Positions 26,698 to 34,160 of a stretch of 64,000 nucleotides of DNA are shown piece by piece. This DNA is from an uncultured Stenotrophomonas sp. GTDB taxonomy: Bacteria > Pseudomonadota > Gammaproteobacteria > Xanthomonadales > Xanthomonadaceae. Numbering within the stretch: the stretch's first letter is position 1; the number at the start of each line of letters is the position of its first letter. The notes beneath the pieces are model-generated. The model did no database searches. It was not told the origin of the DNA and was given only the letters and a program-made list of their open reading frames with translations. The stretch spans positions 246,577 through 310,576 of the forward strand of contig CAJYNG010000011.1 in the NCBI GenBank assembly GCA_913775725.1. The letters run 5' to 3'. Both the position numbers and the translations under genes were made by a program.

Positions 26698-28001
26698 TCT
26701 GACGCCTTGATCTGCATGGCCAGACGGCCTGAGGTAGCGCGCAGCGCAGGGAAGAACGCAGCGATGACACTGGAGACACACGCCAGGCCCACGGTGAGAG
26801 TGGCCATGCTCAGATCCATGTTGGCCAGCGAGGCGTAGTCTTCCGGCTGCATCCGCACAAGGTAGAGGCCGGCCTCTGCAACGATCAACCCTACCGCCCC
26901 GCCCAGGCCGCCGATGATCAGTGCTTCGGTGCAGAGCTGATAGATGACGTCCTGCCGGCGCGCACCCAGCGCCCGACGGACCGATATCTCATGGGAACGG
27001 CGGATGAAGCGGGCGAAGATCAGGGCACTCATGTTCAGCAGGCAAACGATCAGGAAGCCCAGGCACAGCGCCAGCTGCAGCTTCACCTCGTTGGGGATGA
27101 TGCGATGCTCGACCAGGAAGTCCCTCAAGGACACCATGCGCGGCGCGGTTGTCCTGTCAAACCTTCCGGCCTGCTGCTGTGTACGTGCGTAGTTGCCCAG
27201 AAAGCGCTCGTATTGCTCGACACTGGCTGCGTCAGGCAACTCGGCCCAGAACTGGACCCATGATGTGCGGGCGTCCTGCAGGCGATTGAGGGGCTTGTCA
27301 CTGCTCCATGAGAAGACGCTGCTGGACACCGCCATCTGCATTTCCGCTGCAACACCAATCGGGATGAAGAAGTCTTCACGCCCCTTGAAGACATTCTGCT
27401 GAAGGTCCGTATAGAACCGGGGGCGCGGGCTCCACGGACCGGCGACACCGACCACCCTGAATGCCTGGCCGCCAAGCCGGACGGTGGCTCCCACCAGGCC
27501 TTCACTGCCCAGACGAGCAGCCAGATCCTGGCCCAGCACGACAACCCGGGCGTGGGCAGCATCATCTTCACGCGTCCAGGCCCTGCCCTGTGCCATGGGA
27601 ATGCCAAACATGGCGAACGCATCTGCAGTGACATACTGCCCCTGCGTGAAGAATGGAATCTGCACGCTGCGCTGCGCATCCACCAGCAGGCGGGCAGATG
27701 CCAGCGCGGTCTGATGGGAGGCAGGGGCCTGCCGAAGCAGGTTCTGCGCATCCACCCAGGTGAGGGCCACGCGCGGATCCATGCCCGGCCTGACGTCGTA
27801 GGACGTGGGAAGCGCGTCGATGAAGGGGTGATAGAGATGCTCGCTCCGCCCCGGCAGTGGATCCCACGTCATTGTCCGCACGACAGTCAGCATCGTCATG
27901 CTTGCGCCGATGCCCAACCCCAGCGCCAGGATCAGCGCTGCGCTCATCCCCTTGGTTTCCAGAAGCCTGGTGCGGGCCAGCGCAAAGTAATAGCCGAACA
28001 T
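26694..28001 (-). CDS. FtsX/MacB-like ABC permease, proximal
   Basis: The 435-residue protein has the same architecture as its neighbour. Helix 1 is SAALILALGLGIGASMTMLT. A MacB_PCD-type periplasmic domain follows (LVDAQRSVQIPFFTQGQYVT, then FAMFGIPMAQGRAW). The C-terminal helices carry SHEISVRRALGARRQDVIYQ. The two genes are diverged homologues likely to form a heterodimer. The start is 10 bp after the methyltransferase stop and its own end overlaps the next gene by four bases, so translation is coupled. No ATPase subunit is present in the locus. Confidence 0.85.
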   Translation of the reverse strand: MFGYYFALARTRLLETKGMSAALILALGLGIGASMTMLTVVRTMTWDPLPGRSEHLYHPFIDALPTSYDVRPGMDPRVALTWVDAQNLLRQAPASHQTALASARLLVDAQRSVQIPFFTQGQYVTADAFAMFGIPMAQGRAWTREDDAAHARVVVLGQDLAARLGSEGLVGATVRLGGQAFRVVGVAGPWSPRPRFYTDLQQNVFKGREDFFIPIGVAAEMQMAVSSSVFSWSSDKPLNRLQDARTSWVQFWAELPDAASVEQYERFLGNYARTQQQAGRFDRTTAPRMVSLRDFLVEHRIIPNEVKLQLALCLGFLIVCLLNMSALIFARFIRRSHEISVRRALGARRQDVIYQLCTEALIIGGLGGAVGLIVAEAGLYLVRMQPEDYASLANMDLSMATLTVGLACVSSVIAAFFPALRATSGRLAMQIKASE

Positions 28002-28011
28002 ATACGTCTCT

Positions 28012-28785
28012 CTAATGCAGGAAGGTGGCCGCAGTCGGAATCACGTCCACCGGTTCAATCGAGATCCACGCCGTGCTGTTCTGCGCCCTGTCGCAGGCTT
28101 CCAGCAGATGCATCAGCCGGAAGCGCGAGCGCTGGACCATACGCAGCAGCGCGGCAATGTCCTGCTCGCTGCGATCCTTGATGAACGCCCTGGGTATCTT
28201 ATTCTGATTCAGGGCGTCCACAACGGCTTCCAGGGTCAGGTAGCTGAGCCTCTGGGTGGAGGCACTGTCGATGAAGATCGAAGCGCTTTCCGCCATGCGC
28301 GGCAGGAACGCCGCCAGCAAGGCCTGGATGCTGTCCTGGGAGTGGTTGAAGTCGGAGAAGACCATGTCTATTCCGCCGTCAAAGGCGGGGGCCTGGGCAA
28401 TCTCGGCAAAGCCGATCTCCTGCCAGTTGGCGACAACGTGATTCTCGACCCCGGTCCACTGGAATACGTGCTGCAGGAAAGCGGGATAGTCCTGCCCCAT
28501 CTCCCGCAGTGAATCGGCCAGCGGCCCCTGCAGGCCCTCGACAAACCTGATGCCTGGCTCACTGGAGAAGTGCGAGCCATTGTCGTAGGTGTGAATGACA
28601 CCGCTGCCGTTCTCCCGCAATGCACCTGCCATCCAGGCCGCAGTGACGCCAAAGCCGGTACCCAGTTCGACCACGATGCGCGGGCGCGTCCGCTTGACCA
28701 GGCTGTACAACAGTACGCACAGGTCCTCGCTTCCGTAGACCCAGCCCATGGACTCGCGCAGCGAGCTCAGCTTCTCAAGCAGCAT
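28012..28785 (-). CDS. Class I SAM-dependent methyltransferase in the RiPP locus
   Basis: The 257-residue cytosolic protein has the SAM-binding motif I IVVELGTGFGVTAAWMAG, the following acidic strand IHTYDNGSHF, and motif GGIDMVFSDFNHSQDSI near residue 140, as in Methyltransf_24-type enzymes. The start overlaps the upstream unknown gene by 11 bases and the stop is 10 bp before the first permease gene. In context it may methylate the precursor peptide; candidate acceptors include His, Asp or Glu side chains. Methylation of another small molecule cannot be excluded. Confidence 0.82.
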   Translation of the reverse strand: MLLEKLSSLRESMGWVYGSEDLCVLLYSLVKRTRPRIVVELGTGFGVTAAWMAGALRENGSGVIHTYDNGSHFSSEPGIRFVEGLQGPLADSLREMGQDYPAFLQHVFQWTGVENHVVANWQEIGFAEIAQAPAFDGGIDMVFSDFNHSQDSIQALLAAFLPRMAESASIFIDSASTQRLSYLTLEAVVDALNQNKIPRAFIKDRSEQDIAALLRMVQRSRFRLMHLLEACDRAQNSTAWISIEPVDVIPTAATFLH

Positions 28786-29620
28786 TCACACCTCCGGCGC
28801 TGCCGGCAAGCAACCACGCGTCCAATGCATCCTGCACAGCGGTATCGGCGGCGACGGAACGAAGGTAGGGCGAGAATGCGTGGAAGGTGACTGCCTCGTC
28901 CGTCACGTACAGGAGCATCTCTCCTGCTTCGGAACGGAAGGCCTGTGCAGCTGCTCGCGTCAGCTGCCCGCACACAGCATCATCGACCTCAACGCTTCCA
29001 CGGGGAAAGTGGATTCCGTTGTAGTCCCGCCCCAGGAACCAGGCGATCACGGGGACACCCTTCGGCCTGGACACGTGGAACTGATGCCTGCGGCGCTCTT
29101 CGTCATCAAGCTGCCGTTCCTGCCGCCAGTCAAAAAGCGACCAGACTGACTTCTGCATGGGGTCTTCGATGCGGGACAGGTCTGGTTCTTCGTAGCCAAA
29201 GCTGTAGGCGAAGTCCGGCGTATTCGCCTCCGGGAGGGCGCGTTCGAGTTCAAACCACTGCACGTTCAGCGGGGCCAGACACCGGGATACTCCGCGCGTG
29301 CCGGTGTCGTGACAGAGGCTCACCCCCAGCGCCAGAAGCGGCTGCAGGCGGATATGGAACCAGCGGGCGTCCACCCCGTGCTCGGCCAGGAACCGTTCGA
29401 CCTGCGTTCCTTCCAGAGAGAAGACCCGGTTCACCACGTTGGCTCCGCGGAACAGACTCTCAAGATGCGCACCTGGGCTCAAGCGGAGAACCTCGGGCCA
29501 GGGTTGACCCTCCATTACCGGTATCAGCTCATCAATGTGTATGGCAGGGACACCCGTAGCCAGCGCCCGCAGCGCGACCGGGTCAAGGTGATCCGCATGG
29601 ATGACGACTGTTCTGCTCAT
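28775..29620 (-). CDS. Unrecognised RiPP-locus protein
   Basis: The 281-residue soluble protein begins MSRTVVIHADHLDPVALRAL. I do not recognise a family. The N-terminal ~120 residues (IHIDELIPVMEG ... GANVVNRVFSLEG) loosely resemble the pre-ATP-grasp domains of peptide-modifying ligases, which carry an x-x-NR-x motif. The C-terminal part has GEMLLYVTDEAVTFHAFSPY at the place where a ligase would have its metal/ATP residues, but the usual D-x-x-x-x-x-E-N signature is not evident. Its ATG overlaps the hydroxylase stop by four bases (ATGA), so it is tightly coupled to that enzyme. It could be a partner, a precursor-binding protein or a diverged ligase. Confidence 0.7.
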   Translation of the reverse strand: MSRTVVIHADHLDPVALRALATGVPAIHIDELIPVMEGQPWPEVLRLSPGAHLESLFRGANVVNRVFSLEGTQVERFLAEHGVDARWFHIRLQPLLALGVSLCHDTGTRGVSRCLAPLNVQWFELERALPEANTPDFAYSFGYEEPDLSRIEDPMQKSVWSLFDWRQERQLDDEERRRHQFHVSRPKGVPVIAWFLGRDYNGIHFPRGSVEVDDAVCGQLTRAAAQAFRSEAGEMLLYVTDEAVTFHAFSPYLRSVAADTAVQDALDAWLLAGSAGGVNAA

Positions 29621-30864
29621 TGCTGCCACTCCCCGTAGCGATACTGACGCTTCATCTCGGCCTGCATCTGATCGATCATCTGCCCGACCTCACCATTGAT
29701 GGCGTCCTTGGTCATCAACCGACCGCTGAGATCCTGCTCGATCAGGAAGCCGGCGGCGCAGACGGCTAACCTGCGCTGGACGTGGCGCTTGGCGGCTTCA
29801 CCCAGGTCCGGAGACATCTCGAGATGACGCTTGAGCAGGCGATGACACACGTAGTAGACGAAGACCGCGTGGATGTAGGAGGAGTTGGGAATGGGATTGC
29901 CGGACCACGGAGACACGACACGGTGCTGGTAGTCGTTGGCAACGAAGAACCCGTTGGCAAGCTCCCATGCGGCCAGATAGTTGTGGGTGCTTTCATGCAT
30001 GATGCTTTCCATGCACGCCTCAACCAGAAGCTCAGGGTTATGCGTGTTCAGCAGTCGAATGGAACCCGGCTGCCTCGGCACATGCTCGGAGCCGTAGCGG
30101 CCGGCTTCATCGGAGGTGACTTCTGCCGACTTGCGCACGGTGATCCGCCGGACGAAGTTGCGGATGAGAAGGCCGTACATGGGTTCTGACCGATCGATCG
30201 CCGCCAGCGCCGCTGCCAGCTTTCGCGAGACATGCTCGCGCTCCGCATCGGTCAGCGTCAGGCACGGTTGGCTCAGCACCCCAGAACGCGGCTCATGGTG
30301 CCGCGCTGGCGGGCTCTCAAGGTCCAGCGCGATACAGTCACCCAGCTTCGGCAACTGTCGAAGGATCCACACGCCCGTGGCATCCTTTTCCGCAACGCAG
30401 TCTCCAACCGGGCTGTAGAGCTGCCACTGCCGGGCCTCTCTCAGATACCTGCCGGTCCGCCCCTGCGCCAGCTCGGCGATCGACTTCTCCCGAGCGATGA
30501 TGTCGTGCAGCGCGCCAAGTGCGCGGGCCTGTTCCTCTGCCCTCTCCTGCTCGTCGGCTCCCGCCTCCAGCCTGCCCTTCCGCGCGGACTCCAGGCACAG
30601 ATACTGCTCGCAGAACTCGGAACTGAGCAGTACGCGAGCTTGGCGATTAGACCCGATTGACTGGTACATCTGATGCATGGCGCGAGCCGTCGTCCCGTAC
30701 TGCGGGTCGGCAAGCACTTCCTGCAGTCGCGCTTTCATTCTGCGCAGTCTTGACCACAGGATGCCCTCGACGACGGGTTCCATATGCTCGGTCGTATCCG
30801 CGATCTCCATCAAGCAGGCCGGGCTGCTCACGTCGGGAGTTTGCAACTGGGTAATCGCATTCAC
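29617..30864 (-). CDS. HExxH-type putative peptide beta-hydroxylase
   Basis: The 415-residue protein (GTG 30864, preceded by GGAG at seven bases; GTG 30900 is an alternative) carries MESIMHESTHNYL, with His290-Glu291-x-x-His294. About 40 residues later comes SPWSGNPIPNSSYIHAVFVY, with a further His near 332. This combination, HExxH then PW...(H)AVFV, is characteristic of the 'HEXXH motif' RiPP proteins now named aKG-HExxH-type peptide beta-hydroxylases. They are iron/2-oxoglutarate enzymes that hydroxylate the beta-carbon of residues such as Asp, Asn or His. It is the first enzyme gene after two precursor genes and overlaps the next gene by four bases. Confidence 0.78.
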   Translation of the reverse strand: MNAITQLQTPDVSSPACLMEIADTTEHMEPVVEGILWSRLRRMKARLQEVLADPQYGTTARAMHQMYQSIGSNRQARVLLSSEFCEQYLCLESARKGRLEAGADEQERAEEQARALGALHDIIAREKSIAELAQGRTGRYLREARQWQLYSPVGDCVAEKDATGVWILRQLPKLGDCIALDLESPPARHHEPRSGVLSQPCLTLTDAEREHVSRKLAAALAAIDRSEPMYGLLIRNFVRRITVRKSAEVTSDEAGRYGSEHVPRQPGSIRLLNTHNPELLVEACMESIMHESTHNYLAAWELANGFFVANDYQHRVVSPWSGNPIPNSSYIHAVFVYYVCHRLLKRHLEMSPDLGEAAKRHVQRRLAVCAAGFLIEQDLSGRLMTKDAINGEVGQMIDQMQAEMKRQYRYGEWQQ

Positions 30865-30961
30865 TTTTCTGCTCCATGCAGTGCTCGCCGTCCTTGCCAC
30901 CTACGACTGTCTGGCACCGACTTGAAAGAAGATTACTGCCACATGATGGCCAGACCCGCAA

Positions 30962-30992
30962 TCGAGCTGCTGTGCAGCGCACAGCAGCTCGA
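30962..30992. promoter_or_regulatory. Palindrome/hairpin before the hydroxylase operon
   Basis: A perfect 14-bp inverted repeat around AGC (TCGAGCTGCTGTGC / GCACAGCAGCTCGA). Its central 17 bp (30969-30985) match the GCTGTGY-N3-GCACAGC motif found upstream of two precursor genes. Leftward, TTGCGG follows at the same spacing as in those promoters, then 17 bp and CAGTAAT. It may be an operator, or an RNA hairpin reducing read-through from precursors to enzymes. Confidence 0.6.
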
Positions 30993-31060
30993 ATCACCAT
31001 TGCGTCTTCGTGCAGGCGACCACCAGCGGCAACAGGCCCCCGGCTCGCCTGCTGCCGGTC

Positions 31061-31372
31061 TCAGACGTTGAAGCGATCGGCGGACATGGCGGCCTGTTTC
31101 TCGATGGCCGCTTCATGGTGGTGGTGCGAGCCGAAGGAGTCGTCGTGATGGCCCCCGGCAACCAAGGCCTCCAGGCGATTGCCCGTGGCGACCTTCTCGA
31201 ACTCGTCCATCGACAGGTCATTGACGACGGTCAACGACGTTGCACTTTCAATTGCCGGCTCCAGCTGGGCGCCTGAAATCGGCGATGCGACAGCCCCACC
31301 GACGGCCGCACTGCCGATTACCAGCATGGTGAGCGCAGACAGGGTCTTGGCCGTGCTTCGGTTGTCTTTCAT
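31061..31372 (-). CDS. His-rich RiPP precursor 1
   Basis: The 103-residue peptide has a Sec-like leader (MKDNRSTAKTLSALTMLVIG, then SAAVGGAVAS with a possible AVA-S cleavage) and an acidic middle (DLSMDEFEKVATGNRLEALV). The His block GGHHDDSFGSHHHHEA follows, then a helix-prone tail ending ADRFNV. The block and tail are shared with the two paralogues. The start is set by AAGGAACTGG. It lies 30 bp downstream of precursor 2, so they are probably co-transcribed, and about 200 bp before the hydroxylase. I infer that Asp, Asn, Ser or His residues of the block or tail are modified. A metal-binding exported peptide is plausible. Confidence 0.75.
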   Translation of the reverse strand: MKDNRSTAKTLSALTMLVIGSAAVGGAVASPISGAQLEPAIESATSLTVVNDLSMDEFEKVATGNRLEALVAGGHHDDSFGSHHHHEAAIEKQAAMSADRFNV

Positions 31373-31402
31373 TTCCAGTTCCTTTTGATCGGGTGGGCGA
31401 AC

Positions 31403-31705
31403 TCAGACGTCGAATCGCGAGTTGGAGATGGCAGCGACGGATGCCATTTCCTTCTTGGTCGCCTCGTGATGGTGGTGGGATCCGAACGAGTCCGAATGGT
31501 GGCCATCCGCCAGCATCTGTTCCTGGGCAGTGGAGAACTCGCTGTTGCGAAGCAGGTCCAGATCAGCCTCGATGGATGTCAGGGCGTTCAGTTCAGCACC
31601 CGCAGTGGTCACCTGCGAGTGAGCCGGTGCCGCCGACGCTGCTGCGGTGCCCGCAATGATCAGCGTAAGAGACGAGAGGGCCTTTGCTGCGATTCGATTG
31701 CTCAT
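31403..31705 (-). CDS. His-rich RiPP precursor 2
   Basis: The 100-residue peptide begins MSNRIAAKALSSLTLIIAG and has a Sec-type cleavage candidate ASA-AP. A middle segment ALTSIEADLDLLRNSEF follows, then DGHHSDSFGSHHHHEATKK and the C-terminal SNSRFDV. The leader is almost identical to precursor 3, and the His block is closest to precursor 1. ATG 31705 follows GGAGTG by six bases; the longer frame reaching 31909 lacks a signal. It is the first gene after the divergent promoter region shared with the XRE regulator. Confidence 0.78.
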   Translation of the reverse strand: MSNRIAAKALSSLTLIIAGTAAASAAPAHSQVTTAGAELNALTSIEADLDLLRNSEFSTAQEQMLADGHHSDSFGSHHHHEATKKEMASVAAISNSRFDV

Positions 31706-31815
31706 TGAAACACTCCATGTAATCGGTTGGAAAAACACGCCTGCCGCAGTGCAGTACGAATCCGCGCTGCGCGCATCGATTACAGGCAAATACATGGCAT
31801 TCACGCAAACGTTAC

Positions 31816-31832
31816 GCTGTGTCGAGCACAGC
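31816..31832. promoter_or_regulatory. Operator-like palindrome between XRE gene and precursor 2
   Basis: GCTGTGTCGAGCACAGC, a 17-bp palindrome with one mismatch. Leftward it is followed seven bases later by TTGCGT (31808-31803), an 18-bp spacer and TGTAAT, a plausible promoter of precursor 2. The divergent XRE start lies 115 bp to the right. Confidence 0.6.
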
Positions 31833-31947
31833 ACAGTGCGACTGCTCACTTTCGTCGTTGATGAACCTTGTTTGACTCTCGGGTGACAATTGAGCAGACT
31901 CGAAGCCAACTCCTCACCGGGGTCGCGTTGCGAATCAGAGGCTCTAT

Positions 31948-32298
31948 ATGGATATGGACGTCGACACGCTCTCTACCCGGATCCGCTTTGCCCGGGTCAG
32001 CAGTGGTTTGTCGCAGACAGACTTGGCCAAGGCGCTGAGCGTCAACCGCGCTACCGTCGGACACTGGGAACGAGAGGAGAGTTTCTCTCCTACGATCGAC
32101 CATCTGCAGAGCATGGCCCGCATCATGAATGTGAGCGTGTCCTGGCTTGTAGCCGGCGAGCAGATGAAGCCCACCGGTGAGTCCGTTGGTACACGCTCGA
32201 GCCTGGAGGCCAGGATGGTGGAGCTTTCAAAACACCTTCCGATGTCTTTTCTGCTTCACCTCCTGGCGCTGATGGAAAGCGCAGAGACGTATATCTAG
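31948..32298 (+). CDS. XRE-family regulator of the RiPP locus
   Basis: The 116-residue protein has an N-terminal HTH_3 domain (residues ~10-65) with recognition segment LSQTDLAKALSVNRATVGHW and SPTIDHLQSMARIMNVSVSW. A short C-terminal helical region that may dimerise follows (LPMSFLLHLLALMESAETYI). It starts at ATG 31948 after CAGAGG. It sits between precursor 2 (divergent) and precursor 3 (convergent). The recurring 17-bp palindrome in the locus is its likely binding site, with repression or activation undetermined. Confidence 0.85.
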   Translation: MDMDVDTLSTRIRFARVSSGLSQTDLAKALSVNRATVGHWEREESFSPTIDHLQSMARIMNVSVSWLVAGEQMKPTGESVGTRSSLEARMVELSKHLPMSFLLHLLALMESAETYI

Positions 32299-32383
32299 GG
32301 CGTGTAGCTGGAACGCGGGGTCTCATGGATCCTGGGCCAACGATCTCTTCAGGGAACGAACAGGACGCGGCCGGGAATCTGGC

Positions 32384-32689
32384 CTAGACGTCGAATCGAG
32401 AGTCCGACGGGACTGCGACGTCCGTCAGATTGCGAGTGTCAACGCCCGTATCGTGGTGAGGATGACACGAGTCAAGCGAGTCCGAATGGTTATGGGCAAC
32501 CAACACCCCGTCCTCGTGAGCGGGGAATTCGCCGCTGCGCAGTGCGTCCAGGTCAATCGCCGTCAGGGCATTCAACCCTGATTCTGCAGAGTTCACCTGC
32601 GAATGAACTGGAGCGGCCGACGCCGCCGCAGTGCCCGCGATGATCAGGGTGAGGGATGAAAGTGCCTTTCCTGCAATTCGATTGCTCAT
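32384..32689 (-). CDS. His-rich RiPP precursor 3
   Basis: The 101-residue peptide has leader MSNRIAGKALSSLTLIIAGT, differing from precursor 2 by one residue over the first 24 or so. A middle segment ALTAIDLDALRSGEFPAHED follows, then the diverged His block AHNHSDSLDSCHPHHDTG and the tail PSDSRFDV. It is the only member with a cysteine. ATG 32689 follows GGAGCG by six bases. It has its own palindrome-promoter and is separated from the other two by the XRE gene. Confidence 0.75.
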   Translation of the reverse strand: MSNRIAGKALSSLTLIIAGTAAASAAPVHSQVNSAESGLNALTAIDLDALRSGEFPAHEDGVLVAHNHSDSLDSCHPHHDTGVDTRNLTDVAVPSDSRFDV

Positions 32690-32759
32690 TGAAACGCTCC
32701 GTGTACTTGGTCAGGGACATTTTCAGTTTCCGAGCGCGCCTGCATTCCGGCAAATGTCG

Positions 32760-32778
32760 CGCTGTGCTTGGCACAGCG
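32760..32778. promoter_or_regulatory. Operator-like palindrome upstream of precursor 3
   Basis: CGCTGTGCTTGGCACAGCG, a perfect 8-bp inverted repeat around TTG. Leftward, GCGACATTTGCCGGAATGCA follows. It matches the corresponding 20 bases of precursor 2 at 14 positions, including the TTTGC and GAATGC blocks. Confidence 0.65.
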
Positions 32779-33190
32779 GACTGGGTCGGCACGTTTTGAC
32801 GACCTTTCTTCCCAGACCCGCGGGCAAGAACATGACTTGCTTGTCGAACCAAAGGGCGTTCTACGAACACGAATCCATCGATGTAGATCGACGAAACCGT
32901 TCTCGGAATCAATGACATGGGCACCATCAAGCACCTCCTTTGGCACTCACTCCCGCCAAAGGAGGTGCTCCTGCCACCCTTCCGCAGCCCCGAAGCTTAT
33001 CATTCGAACTTGGTTCGTCAGGCCGGCCGAGAGATGGGCATCAATCCAAGTTCCGAGGCAGCGTTGTGAAGCGTGTTGGTTCATTACCTTACGACCAGGT
33101 TAATGTCAGTTTCCGGCCAAAAGCGGACGGCCGTCAGGTGTGAGTGATCCGGCTCAGGAGAAGCACCTCGATAGTGCCGCCGCTAGCCTT
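32779..33190. other. Intergenic stretch with a perfect 15-bp inverted repeat
   Basis: About 410 bases with no gene. At 32930-32944, AGCACCTCCTTTGGC is followed by a 10-base spacer and its exact complement GCCAAAGGAGGTGCT (32955-32969). No T run follows, so a classical terminator is unlikely. An element end, recombination site or regulatory hairpin are options. Confidence 0.6.
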
Positions 33191-33940
33191 CTACTTCTGA
33201 CTCGCACACACTTCCTTGGTCGCCTCAACGCACACATCAGCGACTTTCCCGAGAAGTGAGAGCTTGGATGATCCATACAATGCTTTGACCGGATCCAACT
33301 TCGCTTTCACCGCAGGAACCCACCAGCGTGTTTCATACGTGAGCCGTCCCATCACCCACAAAATCCGCACTCGAAATCTCTGTACAGGGTCTAGTGCCTT
33401 GTGAAAATCCTTTGGAAGCCGAACGCCATCTGCCAAGGTTTCTTCGATCGGCCGCTGTCTCTCATGGATCAGCGCATCCAGCCTTTCTTTCAGGACTGCG
33501 ACATCCCACCTGTGTGAGATATCGTTGCGAAGCTTCCTAAGGTGATTTAGCTCCTCGAGAACGTCCTCACTAAGCCAAGAGAACGCGTACGCGACCTGAA
33601 TCCGTCGAGCTAAACCCGAGAGAGGGCCAAGACCAGAGAGCATCTCACCACGTCCACCTGGAACGGACAGTGGTATCTCCCTTTGATACATGGCCTTCAA
33701 CAGATCGTCCCCATACGCGCATGCAATCACTGGAACAAACCGCTCTTGTTCTGACACGATCAGCTTACATAACGCCGTATAGTCCACGAGCGGGAATTCA
33801 ACCTGATCAGCCTCCTCGGCGAACTTTTGCGATCGATGTTGTTCGAAGGCTTTGCTGTAGTTCCTAAAGACCTGCAGACCAGCCTTCTCTGCCTCGAGCA
33901 TTCGGAGCTTCTCGATATCAGGATCTAGGAATTGAGGCAT
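33191..33940 (-). CDS. MltR/MtlR-domain-like protein
   Basis: The 249-residue soluble helical protein has the segment VLEELNHLRKLRNDISHRWD, typical of mannitol-repressor-like (MltR) and related RNase-toxin-like helical folds in which a conserved R-N-x-x-x-H cluster follows a long helix. The surrounding SGLARRIQVAYAFSWLSED fits the same family. No HTH is visible. It is isolated, in the lower-GC accessory region upstream of the broken helicase. Function in carbohydrate control is unlikely given the context and is not claimed. Confidence 0.55.
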   Translation of the reverse strand: MPQFLDPDIEKLRMLEAEKAGLQVFRNYSKAFEQHRSQKFAEEADQVEFPLVDYTALCKLIVSEQERFVPVIACAYGDDLLKAMYQREIPLSVPGGRGEMLSGLGPLSGLARRIQVAYAFSWLSEDVLEELNHLRKLRNDISHRWDVAVLKERLDALIHERQRPIEETLADGVRLPKDFHKALDPVQRFRVRILWVMGRLTYETRWWVPAVKAKLDPVKALYGSSKLSLLGKVADVCVEATKEVCASQK

Positions 33941-34160
33941 TAGTGCTGAGTCCAGAATTCGTTGGGCGGCGCGACGTAGGTTCCGGATGGCTCGACTGTC
34001 AGACGTGCTACCCGACTCTATGGGCTAACTGAACTCATCTCAGCACCGTTTGATTCACCGATCAAGTATCGGCCTTCGGCCAGGTGCGGACATTGGGAGC
34101 GCAACCCTTTTGGGATTTCTTCCGTTGACTCTACAGCTGAACTCTTAGCAGGAGCTATGG

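Noticed and set aside
29617-30864. Treating the HExxH protein as an ordinary zinc protease
   Set aside because: The PW...HAVFV segment and the precursor genes next to it fit the peptide beta-hydroxylase group better, though activity is unproven.
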